A stretch of 64,000 nucleotides of DNA, taken from the NCBI GenBank assembly GCA_017535665.1, contig JAFXTS010000029.1, positions 20,172 through 84,171 on the forward strand. The letters run 5' to 3'. Below, in pieces: positions 27,851 to 37,500 of the stretch; the stretch's first letter is position 1, and every line of letters begins with the position of its first letter. This DNA is from Bacteroidales bacterium. GTDB taxonomy: Bacteria > Bacteroidota > Bacteroidia > Bacteroidales > WCHB1-69. The notes under the pieces are model-generated. The model did not search any database. It was not told the origin of the DNA and saw nothing but the letters and a program-made list of their open reading frames with translations. The position numbers and the translations under genes were made by a program.

Positions 27851-29845
27851 TTACTCTTCGGTCTTACCGAGTTTCTCTTTGAGGGCCTTGAGAGCGTCGA
27901 GGTCACCGAGGGTGGTCTTTTCAACGCTTTCGTTGAGTTTCTTAATCTCCTTGGCCTGCTTTTTGTCTTCGGCCTCCATTGCCTTGGTCTCTTCCTCTTG
28001 GTTGAGCTGCCAGGTTCTGGTGTGGGAGAGGTTGATCTTCTTGGCCTCTTTCGAGAATTCAACAACCTTGAAGGGCAGCACTTCGTCAACCTTAGCGTAG
28101 GTCTTGTCCTGCTTCAGGAGGTTGCGGTTGAAAGCGAAACCTTCGATGTCGTACGGAAGAGCGATGACAGCACCCTTGTCGGTCATGCTGACCACCTTAC
28201 CTTCGTGTTCGGAACCGACGGTGAATACGGTTTCATAAACATCCCAAGGATTCTCCTCGAGCTGTTTGTGACCGAGGCTGAGACGTCTGTTCTCGACATC
28301 GACTTCGAGCACCACCACGTCGATTTTCTCACCGGTCTTGGTGAATTCGGCGGGGTGTTTGATCTTCTTCGACCAGGAGAGGTCGGAGATGTGGATGAGG
28401 CCGTCAACACCCTCTTCGAGTTCGACGAAGATGCCGAAGTTGGTGAAGTTGCGGACGATAGCAGTGTGCTTCGAACCGACGGGATATTTCTCGGTGATGT
28501 TAGCCCACGGATCGGGGATAAGCTGTTTGATACCGAGAGACATCTTTCTCTCTTCTTTGTCGAGGGTGAGCAGCACGGCGTCGATTTCGTCACCGACTTT
28601 GAGGAAGTCGTGAGCGGTGCGCAGGTGCTGTGACCATGACATTTCGGAAACGTGGATAAGACCTTCCACGCCGGGCATGATTTCGAGGAAGGCGCCATAG
28701 TCGTTGACCACGACCACCTTGCCATGAACTTTGTCGCCGACTTTGAGATTCGGATCGAGAGCGTCCCACGGATGAGGAGTGAGCTGCTTGAGACCGAGAG
28801 CGATACGTTTCTTGTTCTCGTCGAAGTCGAGGATAACCACGTTGATCTTCTGGTCAAGCTGCACGATCTCTTCGGGGTGGATGATGCGGCCCCAAGAGAG
28901 GTCGGTGATGTGGATAAGACCGTCCACGCCGCCGAGGTCGACGAACACACCGTAGGTGGTAATGTTCTTGACGGTACCTTCGAGCACCTGGCCCTTTTCG
29001 AGGCGGGAGATGATCTCTGCCTTCTGGGCTTCGAGTTCGGACTCGATGAGTGCCTTGTGGGAAACAACCACGTTCTTGAACTCTTGGTTGATTTTCACCA
29101 CCTTGAAGTCCATGGTCTTGTCAACAAACACGTCATAGTCACGGATGGGCTTAACGTCGATTTGTGAGCCGGGGAGGAAGGCCTCGATACCGAAGACGTC
29201 CACGATGAGACCGCCCTTGGTTCTGCACTTGACATAACCGGTGATGATTTCTTCTTTCTCGTAAGCCTCGTTGACACGCAGCCAAGATTTGAGGAGGCGT
29301 GCTTTCTTGTGAGAAAGGATGAGCTGACCGGTAGCGTCTTCCTGGCTCTCCACATAAACTTCGATTTCGTCGCCGACTTTCAGGTCGGGGTTGTAACGAA
29401 GTTCGGAAGCGGAGATGACACCGTCGGATTTGAAGCCGATGTTGACCACCACTTCGCGCTGGTTGATGGAGACGACGGTACCCATGATCACAGCCTGCTC
29501 GTCGATGGACTTGAAGGACTTGGTGTAAAGGTCTTCCAAGTTCTTGCGCTCGTCGGCGTTGTACTTCTGACCTTTCTTCTCGAGGGCGTTCCAGTCGAAG
29601 TTGGCCATGATTTCGCCGTAAGCGTTCTCGATCTCACGGGGTTTTCTGGGGGCTTTCGGAGTTTCCGGAAGTTCGGCGGCTTCTGCGGCGGGAGCCTCAG
29701 CTGCGGGAGCTTCTTCTACTACGGGAGTCTCTTCTGCTACGGGAGCTTCTTCCACTGCGGGAGTTGCTTCAACGGCCGGTGCTGCCTCTACGGGCTGGTT
29801 CTCGGCTACGGTTTCTTCCGGATTGTTAATAATTTCTTCTGCCAT
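27851..29845 (-). CDS. rpsA: 30S ribosomal protein S1 with acidic Ala/Pro/Glu-rich N-terminal tail
   Basis: A 664-residue S1. Residues ~10-75 are a low-complexity tail of EAP/VEE/AAE repeats. Six S1 OB-fold domains follow, from EQAVIMGTVVSINQREVVV to SEHEGKVVSMTDKGAVIAL; repeats 3-5 have the clear VDGLIHI(T/S)DLSW-type motif. S1 binds mRNA on the 30S platform. In Bacteroidota, where Shine-Dalgarno use is weak, S1 may matter more for initiation, which is inference. A -7 box lies at 29947 and a terminator at 27799, so the gene is probably monocistronic. Confidence 0.95.
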   Translation of the reverse strand: MAEEIINNPEETVAENQPVEAAPAVEATPAVEEAPVAEETPVVEEAPAAEAPAAEAAELPETPKAPRKPREIENAYGEIMANFDWNALEKKGQKYNADERKNLEDLYTKSFKSIDEQAVIMGTVVSINQREVVVNIGFKSDGVISASELRYNPDLKVGDEIEVYVESQEDATGQLILSHKKARLLKSWLRVNEAYEKEEIITGYVKCRTKGGLIVDVFGIEAFLPGSQIDVKPIRDYDVFVDKTMDFKVVKINQEFKNVVVSHKALIESELEAQKAEIISRLEKGQVLEGTVKNITTYGVFVDLGGVDGLIHITDLSWGRIIHPEEIVQLDQKINVVILDFDENKKRIALGLKQLTPHPWDALDPNLKVGDKVHGKVVVVNDYGAFLEIMPGVEGLIHVSEMSWSQHLRTAHDFLKVGDEIDAVLLTLDKEERKMSLGIKQLIPDPWANITEKYPVGSKHTAIVRNFTNFGIFVELEEGVDGLIHISDLSWSKKIKHPAEFTKTGEKIDVVVLEVDVENRRLSLGHKQLEENPWDVYETVFTVGSEHEGKVVSMTDKGAVIALPYDIEGFAFNRNLLKQDKTYAKVDEVLPFKVVEFSKEAKKINLSHTRTWQLNQEEETKAMEAEDKKQAKEIKKLNESVEKTTLGDLDALKALKEKLGKTEE

Positions 29846-29913
29846 TTACTAAAAAATTTTATCCTTAAAAGGATAGGTTAAAAAGGTGATACATTGAGGT
29901 TTACTACTAAAAA

Positions 29914-29945
29914 ACTCCATTCCCGGAGCCTCTCGGAAATGGAGT
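29914..29945 (-). other. Hairpin at the 5' end of the rpsA transcript
   Basis: ACTCCAT and ATGGAGT form the outer arms of an imperfect stem-loop with further inner pairs (GAG with CTC around CCT). It lies directly downstream of the rpsA -7 box, so the transcript would begin within or just before it. It could influence rpsA stability or translation; the function is not shown by the sequence. Confidence 0.4.
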
Positions 29946-29946
29946 G

Positions 29947-29954
29947 CAAAAATA
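29947..29954 (-). promoter_or_regulatory. Bacteroidota -7 promoter box for rpsA
   Basis: The minus strand reads TATTTTTG, 101 bases upstream of the rpsA ATG, giving a leader of about 95 bases. Confidence 0.55.
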
Positions 29955-30032
29955 CAACTTTTTTCTTTATAAAAAACTATTGTTCAATAATTTTTGAAAA
30001 AAAGCGAATTAGGTCACACGAGGATGAACAAG

Positions 30033-30529
30033 AGGTTCCGTTGCTGCGCTGCGCTTGCAACGGAATGGTGGGGGCGCGTTATCAATGTCAATAGGGTTGT
30101 GCACCCGCGCCATCCCGCCGGCCGCAGGCTGGCGGAATCTCCCCCGCACACCTGACGGCGTGCGTTGATGACATAGCGGCATTACGGTTCTACCGATACC
30201 CGCAGGCCGCAGGCCTGCGATGACAGACATGGTGCGGACGGCATAGAATGGTTCAGTGAAAACAATGCCGAGAATGCAACAAATTGTAATGACGGACAAG
30301 GCAGTCCGTCAGGACTGCGGGTATCGGTAGCACGCGACGACATCGTGTATCACCGGCGCAGGCCGCAGGCCTGCGGGGGAAAGGGATGGATGCGGATGAC
30401 GGGGAGGGAGACGTGGAGGTTCCGTTGCTGCGCTGCGCTTGCAACGGAATGGCGAGGCAACACAATCAATCCCAATTTCCCCCTTGAACACCGCACCATT
30501 CCGCCTGCCGCAGGGCTGGCGGAATCTCC
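30033..30529. repeat. GC-rich island of diverged palindromic repeats
   Basis: This gene-free stretch holds at least seven short dyads. Unit A, with arms TTCCGTTGC and GCAACGGAA, occurs identically over 36 bases at 30033-30068 and 30417-30452. Unit B, with arms ATTCCGCC and GGCGGAAT, is at 30112-30138 and 30498-30525. The A-to-B spacers align (both contain ATCAAT, CAAT and CACC pieces), so A-B is a directly repeated unit about 385 bases apart. A 17-base palindrome (arms GCAGGCC/GGCCTGC) is at 30202-30218 and 30358-30374, a stem-loop GCAGTCC/GGACTGC at 30301-30318, and 16 bases at 30190-30205 are exactly inverted at 30315-30330. It is far more GC-rich than the adjacent rpsA leader. Open frames inside look like chance. 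A REP/MITE-like element cluster is the best description; no transposase is present. Confidence 0.75.
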
Positions 30530-30541
30530 TTATTCATTTTT

Positions 30542-31857
30542 TCAATCGCGGACACAACGTACCGAAAAACCGTGGTTCTTACCGTAGTAGTAGCGGCTCA
30601 CGTAGGCGTAATAGTTGAGGAGGCTGCGGTAGTACGCGTAGCCACTGCTGCCCTCGGTAGCACTCCAGAAGTAGGCGTAGGTGCCGAAACTGCCGTAGCT
30701 GCCGGCGTAGTAGCCAGCAGGAAACGCACCGAAGCCTGTAGCATTGTTATTGGAGGGTGTGTTGCCCACGGCACAGGTACTGGTGCTGCTGTTCCATCCC
30801 GTAGTGGATGCCAAAGACTTGGCGATATACGTATTGTCACTCCCACACACATACTGGATCTGGCTACTCACATAGTCGGTCAGCTGTGTCCACTCCGCAT
30901 CGCTCGGCACGTGCCATCCATTGGGGCAGATGCCCTGCACCCCGCTGGGGTTGGCGCTGCTGGAGGTGGCATCACGCATCACCGCCTTCCAGTTGTACAA
31001 GAGCCCGTAGGTGGACATATTCGAGGAACTGTTGTTGGGATAGTACCAATATGCCGTAGTGGTGGAGGTGCTGCTGCCTTGTGAAATGGTGGTGTTGTCG
31101 GCGTACTTCGTGGTACGCAGGTTCTCTTTCATCCAACACTGCTGACCAATCTGAACGGTGTTGTAAGTGTTGCCGTCAATGTCGGTGAGGGTGGCAGTGT
31201 TGGGGCAAGGTTGACCATCAACAAGTACATTTTCTTCTTGTGTGGTGAAACTCTCCTCTTGGCCATACGCCACCCCAATGCTATTGATGGCATACGCCCG
31301 CACATGTTGGTGGTGGATTTCAACACAAACGTGATGGTTTGCACCATTCCAAGATAATCGATGCCGTTGGCATTTCCACCACCGTTGCATACCATTTTGA
31401 TGGATGACGCTTTGCCGTTCTGGCGGGCGGTCATCACGTAGGTGCCGACGGCGGACAGGGATACGCGGAATTGATGGGTGCCGATTTCCGGACGTACGCG
31501 GTGCGTCCCCACGGTTTTGCCATTTCCATCCACAATTTCCAACGTCACCGCGCCCGCGTCCGCCACCGTCAGGTTCACGTCGGTGGTACCAGAAAACGGG
31601 TTCGGGTTGTTTTGCGACAGGGCGAAACCACCGTTGGCAACAGATTCGTCAATGCCCGTGCCGTTCTGCATGGTCAGCGTGGTGTCGGGCCAATAGATGG
31701 TTTCCTGCCAGCTTTTGGTCAGGTTGGTGATGACAACACGGTTCAACTGAATCCAATGCTCCGCCGCATCCCGTCCCGTAAAGGTGAGAGTGACAGATTG
31801 GGCAAATGCCACAACGCCCATCAGGGCCATCGTCATCAAACAAACAATCTTTTTCAA
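30542..31857 (-). pseudogene. FISUMP-domain secreted protein, interrupted by a frameshift
   Basis: Two overlapping frames make up one protein. The first (start 31857) gives a signal peptide, a domain of about 85 residues and a T9SS-sorting-like segment (SQNNPNPFSGTTDVNLTV ... VGTYVMTARQNGKASSIKMV). It goes out of frame near 31304, after LKSTTN. The second frame resumes at once with VRAYAINSIGVAYGQEESF, the end of a fibronectin-type repeat. A FISUMP domain follows (VQIGQQCWMKENLRTTKYAD; GICPNGWHVPSDAEWTQL; GFSVRCVRD). Adding one base at 31304-31305 restores TTN-x-VRAYA, so a single-base loss or an assembly error is likely. The start is 35 bases downstream of the fatty-acid transporter stop. 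Confidence 0.8.
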
Positions 31858-31892
31858 TTATATTAATTTTCATTTTTCCATTTTCCATTCCC

Positions 31893-33251
31893 TCACACCA
31901 CCGACCACACCAACAGTCCGCCTACGATGATGATACCCGACACGATGAGGTCGATGAGGCAGTAGCCCATGATGTCTTTGGCCTGCAGTTTGGCGATGGC
32001 CAATGCCGGCAGTGCCCAGAAGGGTTGGATGAGGTTGGTCCACGCGTCGCCCCAAGCGATGGCGATACCGGTAAGACCGTGATCCACGTTCAGCACCTCC
32101 CCTGCCCCGAACATGATGGGGGCCTGGATGGCCCAGTGTCCGCCGCCCGAGGGAACAAACAGGTTGAGCAGCGCAGCACACAGGAAGGTCAGCAGCGGGT
32201 AGGTAATGGGACCTGAACCGTTTACGCACGCATTGCTGAGCACGGTACCCAGGCAGGTGCCACTGGCTCCAACGCCCGTTATGATACCCATGATGCCCGC
32301 ATAGAACGGGAACTGCAACAAGATGCCGCTCGCCCCCGATGCTGCCTTGCCGAAAGCGCGCACGTAGGCCAACGGCGTCTTGTGCAACAGCAGTCCGGCG
32401 AACAGGAAAAGCATGATGACGGCGTTCAGGTCGAAGCTGCCGCCCCGGAAGCCGATATGCACCACCAGGTAGGTAAGTCCCAGCGCGGTGATGATCCACG
32501 TCAGCACGCGGCTGTTCTCCAGTCGCTCGGCCGGTGTGGTGGGCTTGACCTTTTCGGCGACGGGATCATCCTGCAGCAGGGCGGGATCCACCGCCACCAC
32601 CATCATCGGGTTGCGCGGGTGCATGAGCGAGTTGACCAGCACGATAGCTCCGATGGTGAGCGCCACCATGATGAGGTTAATAGGATGTAAAATGGTATGC
32701 GTGATGGGAATAGGATCTGTAAGGATGCCGTTGGTGGCGCGGCTGAGCGACTCGCCAGCAGTGGACATGGTGAGCGGGATAGAGCCGGAGAGACCGGCGT
32801 GCCACACCACGAAACCGCTGTAGGCAGAGGCGATCAGCAGACGGTAGTCCACCCCACGGAGACGGCGTGCCACCTCCCTTGCGAAGATGGCTCCCACGAT
32901 GAGACCGAAGCCCCAGTTCAGCCAACACGCGATGGCCGATACGAAGGTGACCAGTGCGATGGCGCCTGCGGGCTTTTTGGGCAGCGTGGCCAGATAGTAG
33001 ATCACACGCTTCACGGCAGGGGCCGCTGCGAGGGCAGAGCCGCACACCAGCACCAACGCCATCTGCATCGAGAAGGCCAGCAATCCCCACACGCCATCGC
33101 CCCAGTGCTCAATCACCTCCAAGGGCGACTGATGGCAAATCGGCATAGCCAATATCGCCGCCACCAAAGTCAATACAATCGCAAATATCAGTGGTTCAGG
33201 AAGATATTTCTGCACCACATTGACACATCCTCTGATAACCTTCTGGAACAT
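31893..33251 (-). CDS. Short-chain fatty acid transporter, AtoE family
   Basis: A 452-residue membrane protein with about 11-12 hydrophobic segments. It matches the AtoE/short-chain fatty acid family: FQKVIRGCVNVVQKYLPEPLIFAIVLT at the start, CWLNWGFGLIVGAIFAREVAR, AYSGFVVWHAGLSGSIPL and FVPSGGGHWAIQAPIM. E. coli AtoE is associated with butyrate and acetoacetate use. In a fermenter it could take up or release butyrate or propionate; direction is inference. The gene lies 15 bases downstream of a 62-residue membrane protein gene and 35 upstream of the frameshifted FISUMP gene. Confidence 0.88.
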   Translation of the reverse strand: MFQKVIRGCVNVVQKYLPEPLIFAIVLTLVAAILAMPICHQSPLEVIEHWGDGVWGLLAFSMQMALVLVCGSALAAAPAVKRVIYYLATLPKKPAGAIALVTFVSAIACWLNWGFGLIVGAIFAREVARRLRGVDYRLLIASAYSGFVVWHAGLSGSIPLTMSTAGESLSRATNGILTDPIPITHTILHPINLIMVALTIGAIVLVNSLMHPRNPMMVVAVDPALLQDDPVAEKVKPTTPAERLENSRVLTWIITALGLTYLVVHIGFRGGSFDLNAVIMLFLFAGLLLHKTPLAYVRAFGKAASGASGILLQFPFYAGIMGIITGVGASGTCLGTVLSNACVNGSGPITYPLLTFLCAALLNLFVPSGGGHWAIQAPIMFGAGEVLNVDHGLTGIAIAWGDAWTNLIQPFWALPALAIAKLQAKDIMGYCLIDLIVSGIIIVGGLLVWSVV

Positions 33252-33266
33252 ATTATGTTTTTTCTA

Positions 33267-33455
33267 TTAAAGTACAAAAAGAAGAATGAGCAAAATAAAA
33301 GCAATGATGACGATCAATCCCAAGATAGCACGGAAACAGCCCCATCCTGTCTGAAAAAAGCCGGTAAAGAATTCTTTCACACGAAAGCCCGAGAAGATGA
33401 ATCCCAAGAGACCCCCAATTAGGGCAACAATAAGGATGATTTTCAGAACAAGCAT
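33267..33455 (-). CDS. 62-residue membrane protein of unknown function
   Basis: A short, almost wholly hydrophobic protein with two predicted membrane helices (about 3-24 and 43-62) joined by a loop RVKEFFTGFFQTGWGCFR. No homologous family is recognised. It lies 30 bases after the 2-hydroxyacid dehydrogenase and 15 before the AtoE-type transporter, all on the minus strand, which makes an operon likely. A transporter accessory role is possible but unproven. Confidence 0.6.
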   Translation of the reverse strand: MLVLKIILIVALIGGLLGFIFSGFRVKEFFTGFFQTGWGCFRAILGLIVIIAFILLILLFVL

Positions 33456-33485
33456 GATGATAAACTATTCGTTATGAATTAAGAA

Positions 33486-34406
33486 CTATTTCAGCCAAGC
33501 GGCCAAATTCGCTGCGATGATATCGGCGCGTTTCTCGAAAGCCTGCAGAGTAGCGAAAGCCACGTGGGGCGTAACCACCGTGTTGGGCAGATGTGCCAGC
33601 GGATAGTCGGCGGGAATGGGCGGCTCCATATCGAAAACATCGATACCGGCACCCGCGATTTTCTTTTCACGCAACACCTCCACCAGAGCATCGGTATCCA
33701 CTACCCCACCCCGTGCCGTGTTGATAAGCAGGGCGTTAGGCTTCATCAGTTGGAGCTCGTGTCGTCCCACCAGTCCGCGCGTTTCGTTGTTGAGCGGCGT
33801 ATGCAGCGACACAATGTCGCAGGTGCTAAACAATTCATCCTTCGTCACCAAGGTCACGCCGGGATAGGGTTTCGGGGTGCGGGTATGGGCATACACCTCA
33901 CAGCCGAAAGCGTTGGCAATGTCGGCCACCCGCTTGCCGATGGCACCGAGTCCGAGGATGCCGAACTTCTTGCCGGCCAGCTCGAAGCCCACGAGTCCGG
34001 CCTTAGTGCCCTGCTCGCGACACACCACATTGCAGGTGGGAATGTTGCGTGCCAGCGACAGCACCAGTCCGAACACCAGGTCGGCGACGGCCACGGTGGA
34101 GTAGCCCGCACAATTCTTCACCTCAATACCCCTTTCGGCGCAATATTCTAAGTCAATATGATCCATACCGGTGAAAGCCACGCAGATACGTTTCAGGTCG
34201 GGACAACGCTCCATCACCTCGCGGCGGTAGGGAATGTTGGAAAGCACCACGGTGTCGGCGCCTTGACTGCGCGCCACCAGCGTCTCCACATCCTCCTTGC
34301 GGTCAGGATAAAGTACCAGTTGATGTTCGTCGCCGATCTGGTTGACGATACGATTTTTCAAATCCTCGGCGGGAATGCCTAATGGTTCTAAAACTGCGAT
34401 ATTCAT
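33486..34406 (-). CDS. D-isomer-specific 2-hydroxyacid dehydrogenase
   Basis: A 306-residue NAD-dependent dehydrogenase of the glycerate/phosphoglycerate dehydrogenase family. The nucleotide site is GILGLGAIGKRVADIANAFG, followed by LHTPLNNETRGLV and INTARGGVVDTDAL. The catalytic His lies in TPHVAFATLQAFEKR. Substrate (hydroxypyruvate, lactate or another 2-keto acid) cannot be fixed by eye. It is followed by the mini membrane protein and the fatty-acid transporter on the same strand. Confidence 0.88.
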   Translation of the reverse strand: MNIAVLEPLGIPAEDLKNRIVNQIGDEHQLVLYPDRKEDVETLVARSQGADTVVLSNIPYRREVMERCPDLKRICVAFTGMDHIDLEYCAERGIEVKNCAGYSTVAVADLVFGLVLSLARNIPTCNVVCREQGTKAGLVGFELAGKKFGILGLGAIGKRVADIANAFGCEVYAHTRTPKPYPGVTLVTKDELFSTCDIVSLHTPLNNETRGLVGRHELQLMKPNALLINTARGGVVDTDALVEVLREKKIAGAGIDVFDMEPPIPADYPLAHLPNTVVTPHVAFATLQAFEKRADIIAANLAAWLK

Positions 34407-34445
34407 GATGATTTCAGGTTTCGGATTTCGGATTTAACGTTTCCT

Positions 34446-34473
34446 GTAGAGACGTAGCGCGCTACGTCTCTAC
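34446..34473. repeat. Perfect 28-bp palindrome
   Basis: Arms GTAGAGACGTAGCG and CGCTACGTCTCTAC meet with no loop. It lies between the stop of the C25 peptidase gene and the start of the dehydrogenase gene. No T-run follows on either strand, so it is not a classical terminator. It resembles dispersed intergenic palindromes; only this copy was seen in the window. Confidence 0.75.
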
Positions 34474-34516
34474 GTTACATAATTTGGTTCAATAAATACG
34501 TCAGCCTTTTCAGAAA

Positions 34517-37500
34517 TTATTCAGCAGCACGAACGATTTTGCCCGTCCAAACCCCATCTTCATTATATAATGAGATGAGATAAAGTCCGCTTCGTAAATC
34601 ATTGATGTTAAGCTGATATTCGCTGCTGCCTCCCGTGATGGTGCGGTGCTGAATCTGGCGACCGTTCATGTCGAACAGCACCAGCTGATAACCCTTGTCG
34701 GAGAAAGGCAAAGTGATGGTAACCTGCTGGGTGGCCGGCACGGGATAGACATTCAAGAGAGAGCGTTGTGCCTCTTCCACTGCCAGCGGAGCCATGTCGC
34801 CATTCATCGGGAAGTTGATGTAGTCGATGCGGACGGAGGAAGAACTACCGCCGTATGCTTCGCGCTTAAACACGAAACGAATATTATGGGTGCCAGCGGA
34901 AATCGGGAAGGCGGCACGGGTCCAGTTTTCGGTGGACGAAACCGTTTCCATCATATTATCGTCGATATAGAACGTAAATGCATCTGAGCCGAACCAACTG
35001 TTACCTGCCGTATATTTGCGGTAGTAGGAGATGGAATCGGGAGCGGCGGCGGTAACCGACAGACTCAGCGTACAACTGTTGCCTGAACTCATATTGCTCT
35101 TTGAAATAGCGCAGTAACTTCCCTCATAGGCACCATTGCCCACCGTCCAGGCCTGAGCGCTATTGGTCCAGTTGAATTTGGAGAAGTCGCCCGTTTCAAA
35201 ATCTTCAACACATTCACCCACAAAGAGATAAACCGTATCGGTATAGGAATATGCGCCCGCATACACATTGTGAAGGAAAGGCACGATAAACGGTTCGGGC
35301 ACATTTTCGCCGACCTGAACCGTAAACTCTGAAACGGCATTTCCCATAGCATCGACATTACCAAGCGCAAGGTCTTCATTCACGATGGTCACTTGGTCGT
35401 AGAAGCAGGTCAGGTGCGAATAGACATCAGCAGCTGGGGCATGACCGGCATTGTTAGTGGTGATGCGGAGGGCGACCGTCTCGCCAGGATTGGTGGCATT
35501 ATTTCCATTACCCTCCACCTCGGCGACACTCACGCCACCTCCTGAAAGTCTGGGCGCTTTCAGCAAAAGGTTGAAATTACATTCGGTGGTAAGGTTATTG
35601 TTGAAAGTGGTGGTGATGGTGAAAGGCACCAAGGTGTTGTCGGCGATGTCGTCGTGAATATAGACCGAGAAAGCGTTATTCAACAACTGCTGCTGTTCCA
35701 TAGCCAGCGAAGCGAGGGTGGCGGTATTTTCCACGATGGTGACAGCGGATGAGGTGGTGGACAGCGTAGCAGTGATGTCGGAAGCGTCGGCGATACCGAT
35801 ATTCTGAAGGGTAGCATTGATACTCACCGTTGCATTGTAGTTAGGTTCATTGGCGGTGGCCAAATGCGGGTTGACGGTCACCACATAGGCATCGGTAGGC
35901 TCAACCACGTTAAGAGTTTGGAAATAAGGTTGATAGCCCTGTGCGGTGGCGGCCAACTCGTAACTATCTTGCGTATTGACCGGAGAGAAGGTGAGGTTGA
36001 CCATTCCGGTAGCATCGGCCATTGTGGCGCCAATCACGCTGCCGTTTTGGGTAAGCGCAACGTAGGCATAGGGAACCGCCTGCAAGGTCAGCGACGAAAC
36101 GTTGCTTACAATATCGCTGGCACAAGAGACCGGCATCGGGTCGGGGTTGGTGAACCACGGCAGCAGCGTCGGATCGCCCATCAGGTGATAGATTTCCCAG
36201 TAGTACAGTTTGCTGTCGGAAGGAGAGGCCTCCACCGACAGGTTGCCGCTCATCAAGATAGAACCTGCGGTGACAGCCCAGTCGCTGAACTGCTCGCCAT
36301 GAGTGTGGAACATACGGTCGTAGGCACCCAAGTTATTGGCGTCATAGGTGGGATTAGAAACGATGTTGGCACGATAACCCACTGACCAGTAGTAGTCTTC
36401 GCCCCAGTAAGTGCTGTTACTACCGCCAATGTAACCCACAGCGCCTTTCTTTTCAGCACGCAGAAGAGCCTCACCGAAGCACTCATCATCATTAAATTGG
36501 TTGGACTGGCAGCAGTTGCCCACCATAAAACCATACTTGTCGGCATTGTTCATGCTCGGGATGTGGTTGGTCTCGAATACCGGATCAGCCCAGCCGCTGG
36601 GGCTGCAATGTGCAGTGTAGTTGGCATAGCCGACACCAGCACCGATTTCTGCACGGATGGTAGCCGCCTGGCTGGAACTGTTGTACAAATGCACATACAC
36701 ATTAGAGTAGCCAAAAGCGTTGTTTACATAGTTGTTCGCCAGATAATTGATCTGTCCGTTGGCATGGGTAGGACCGAAGTTGTCGTCGGTACCAGCCACC
36801 AGCACAGCATCGTCCAAGTACGACGGGTCTGGCATGGTGTACTGCTCATACTGGAGGGTCTTATCAAGGATGTTGGCCAGTTGGTTGGCATTCTGGGCCG
36901 AGAAACGTCCGTAGTAGCAGTCAGGAACATTGTCGCCGTCAGTCCAGGTGAAATAGTAGAGGTCAGTGACATGCGACTCACCAGAAACATGGGTGGAGAA
37001 GGCGGGGATCTGCGCCACGTCGCCTACCAGCAGCACAAAAGAAGGTGCCGGATTGTCATCGGTCGCGTAGGTATATAATGACTTGATAAAGTTAGAAATG
37101 GAAGTGGTAGTAGTACCCACCTGCGGGTCATCGGTATAGGCGACATCCACCACCAAACCCTGGCGCTGTTTCCAAGCAATGAAGCCGTCAAGCTGACCGC
37201 GGAACATGCTGTGAGCCACGATGAGCATCTTGACGGGACGCTCATAGACCTCCTCGCGGTTTTGCGGCTGCATCGGGTTGAGCACACGATGCTGGAGACC
37301 GCTGAAGAAGGCGTTGCCGTGCAGCGACTTCATCGCGTAGGTGGCCGGCAGGTCGGGGTTGTCGAACTCTACCGAAATCTCCACATCATCATACACACGG
37401 ATGGTGCGGGTGACAGGGTTGTATTGAATGGGAGAGAAATAGAGGGTGGCAATATTCATATTGCGCAAAATACCCGTCTTTTCAACCACTGCCAAATCGC

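Noticed and set aside
30033..30529. CRISPR array
   Set aside because: The repeats are palindromic, vary in spacing (43 to several hundred bases) and occur only twice each; no cas genes are present.
30009..30587. Several short open frames inside the palindromic repeat island
   Set aside because: Their translations follow repeat copies rather than any protein pattern, and they overlap each other on both strands.
34446..34473. Rho-independent terminator for the C25 peptidase gene
   Set aside because: No T-run follows the palindrome on either strand and there is no loop.
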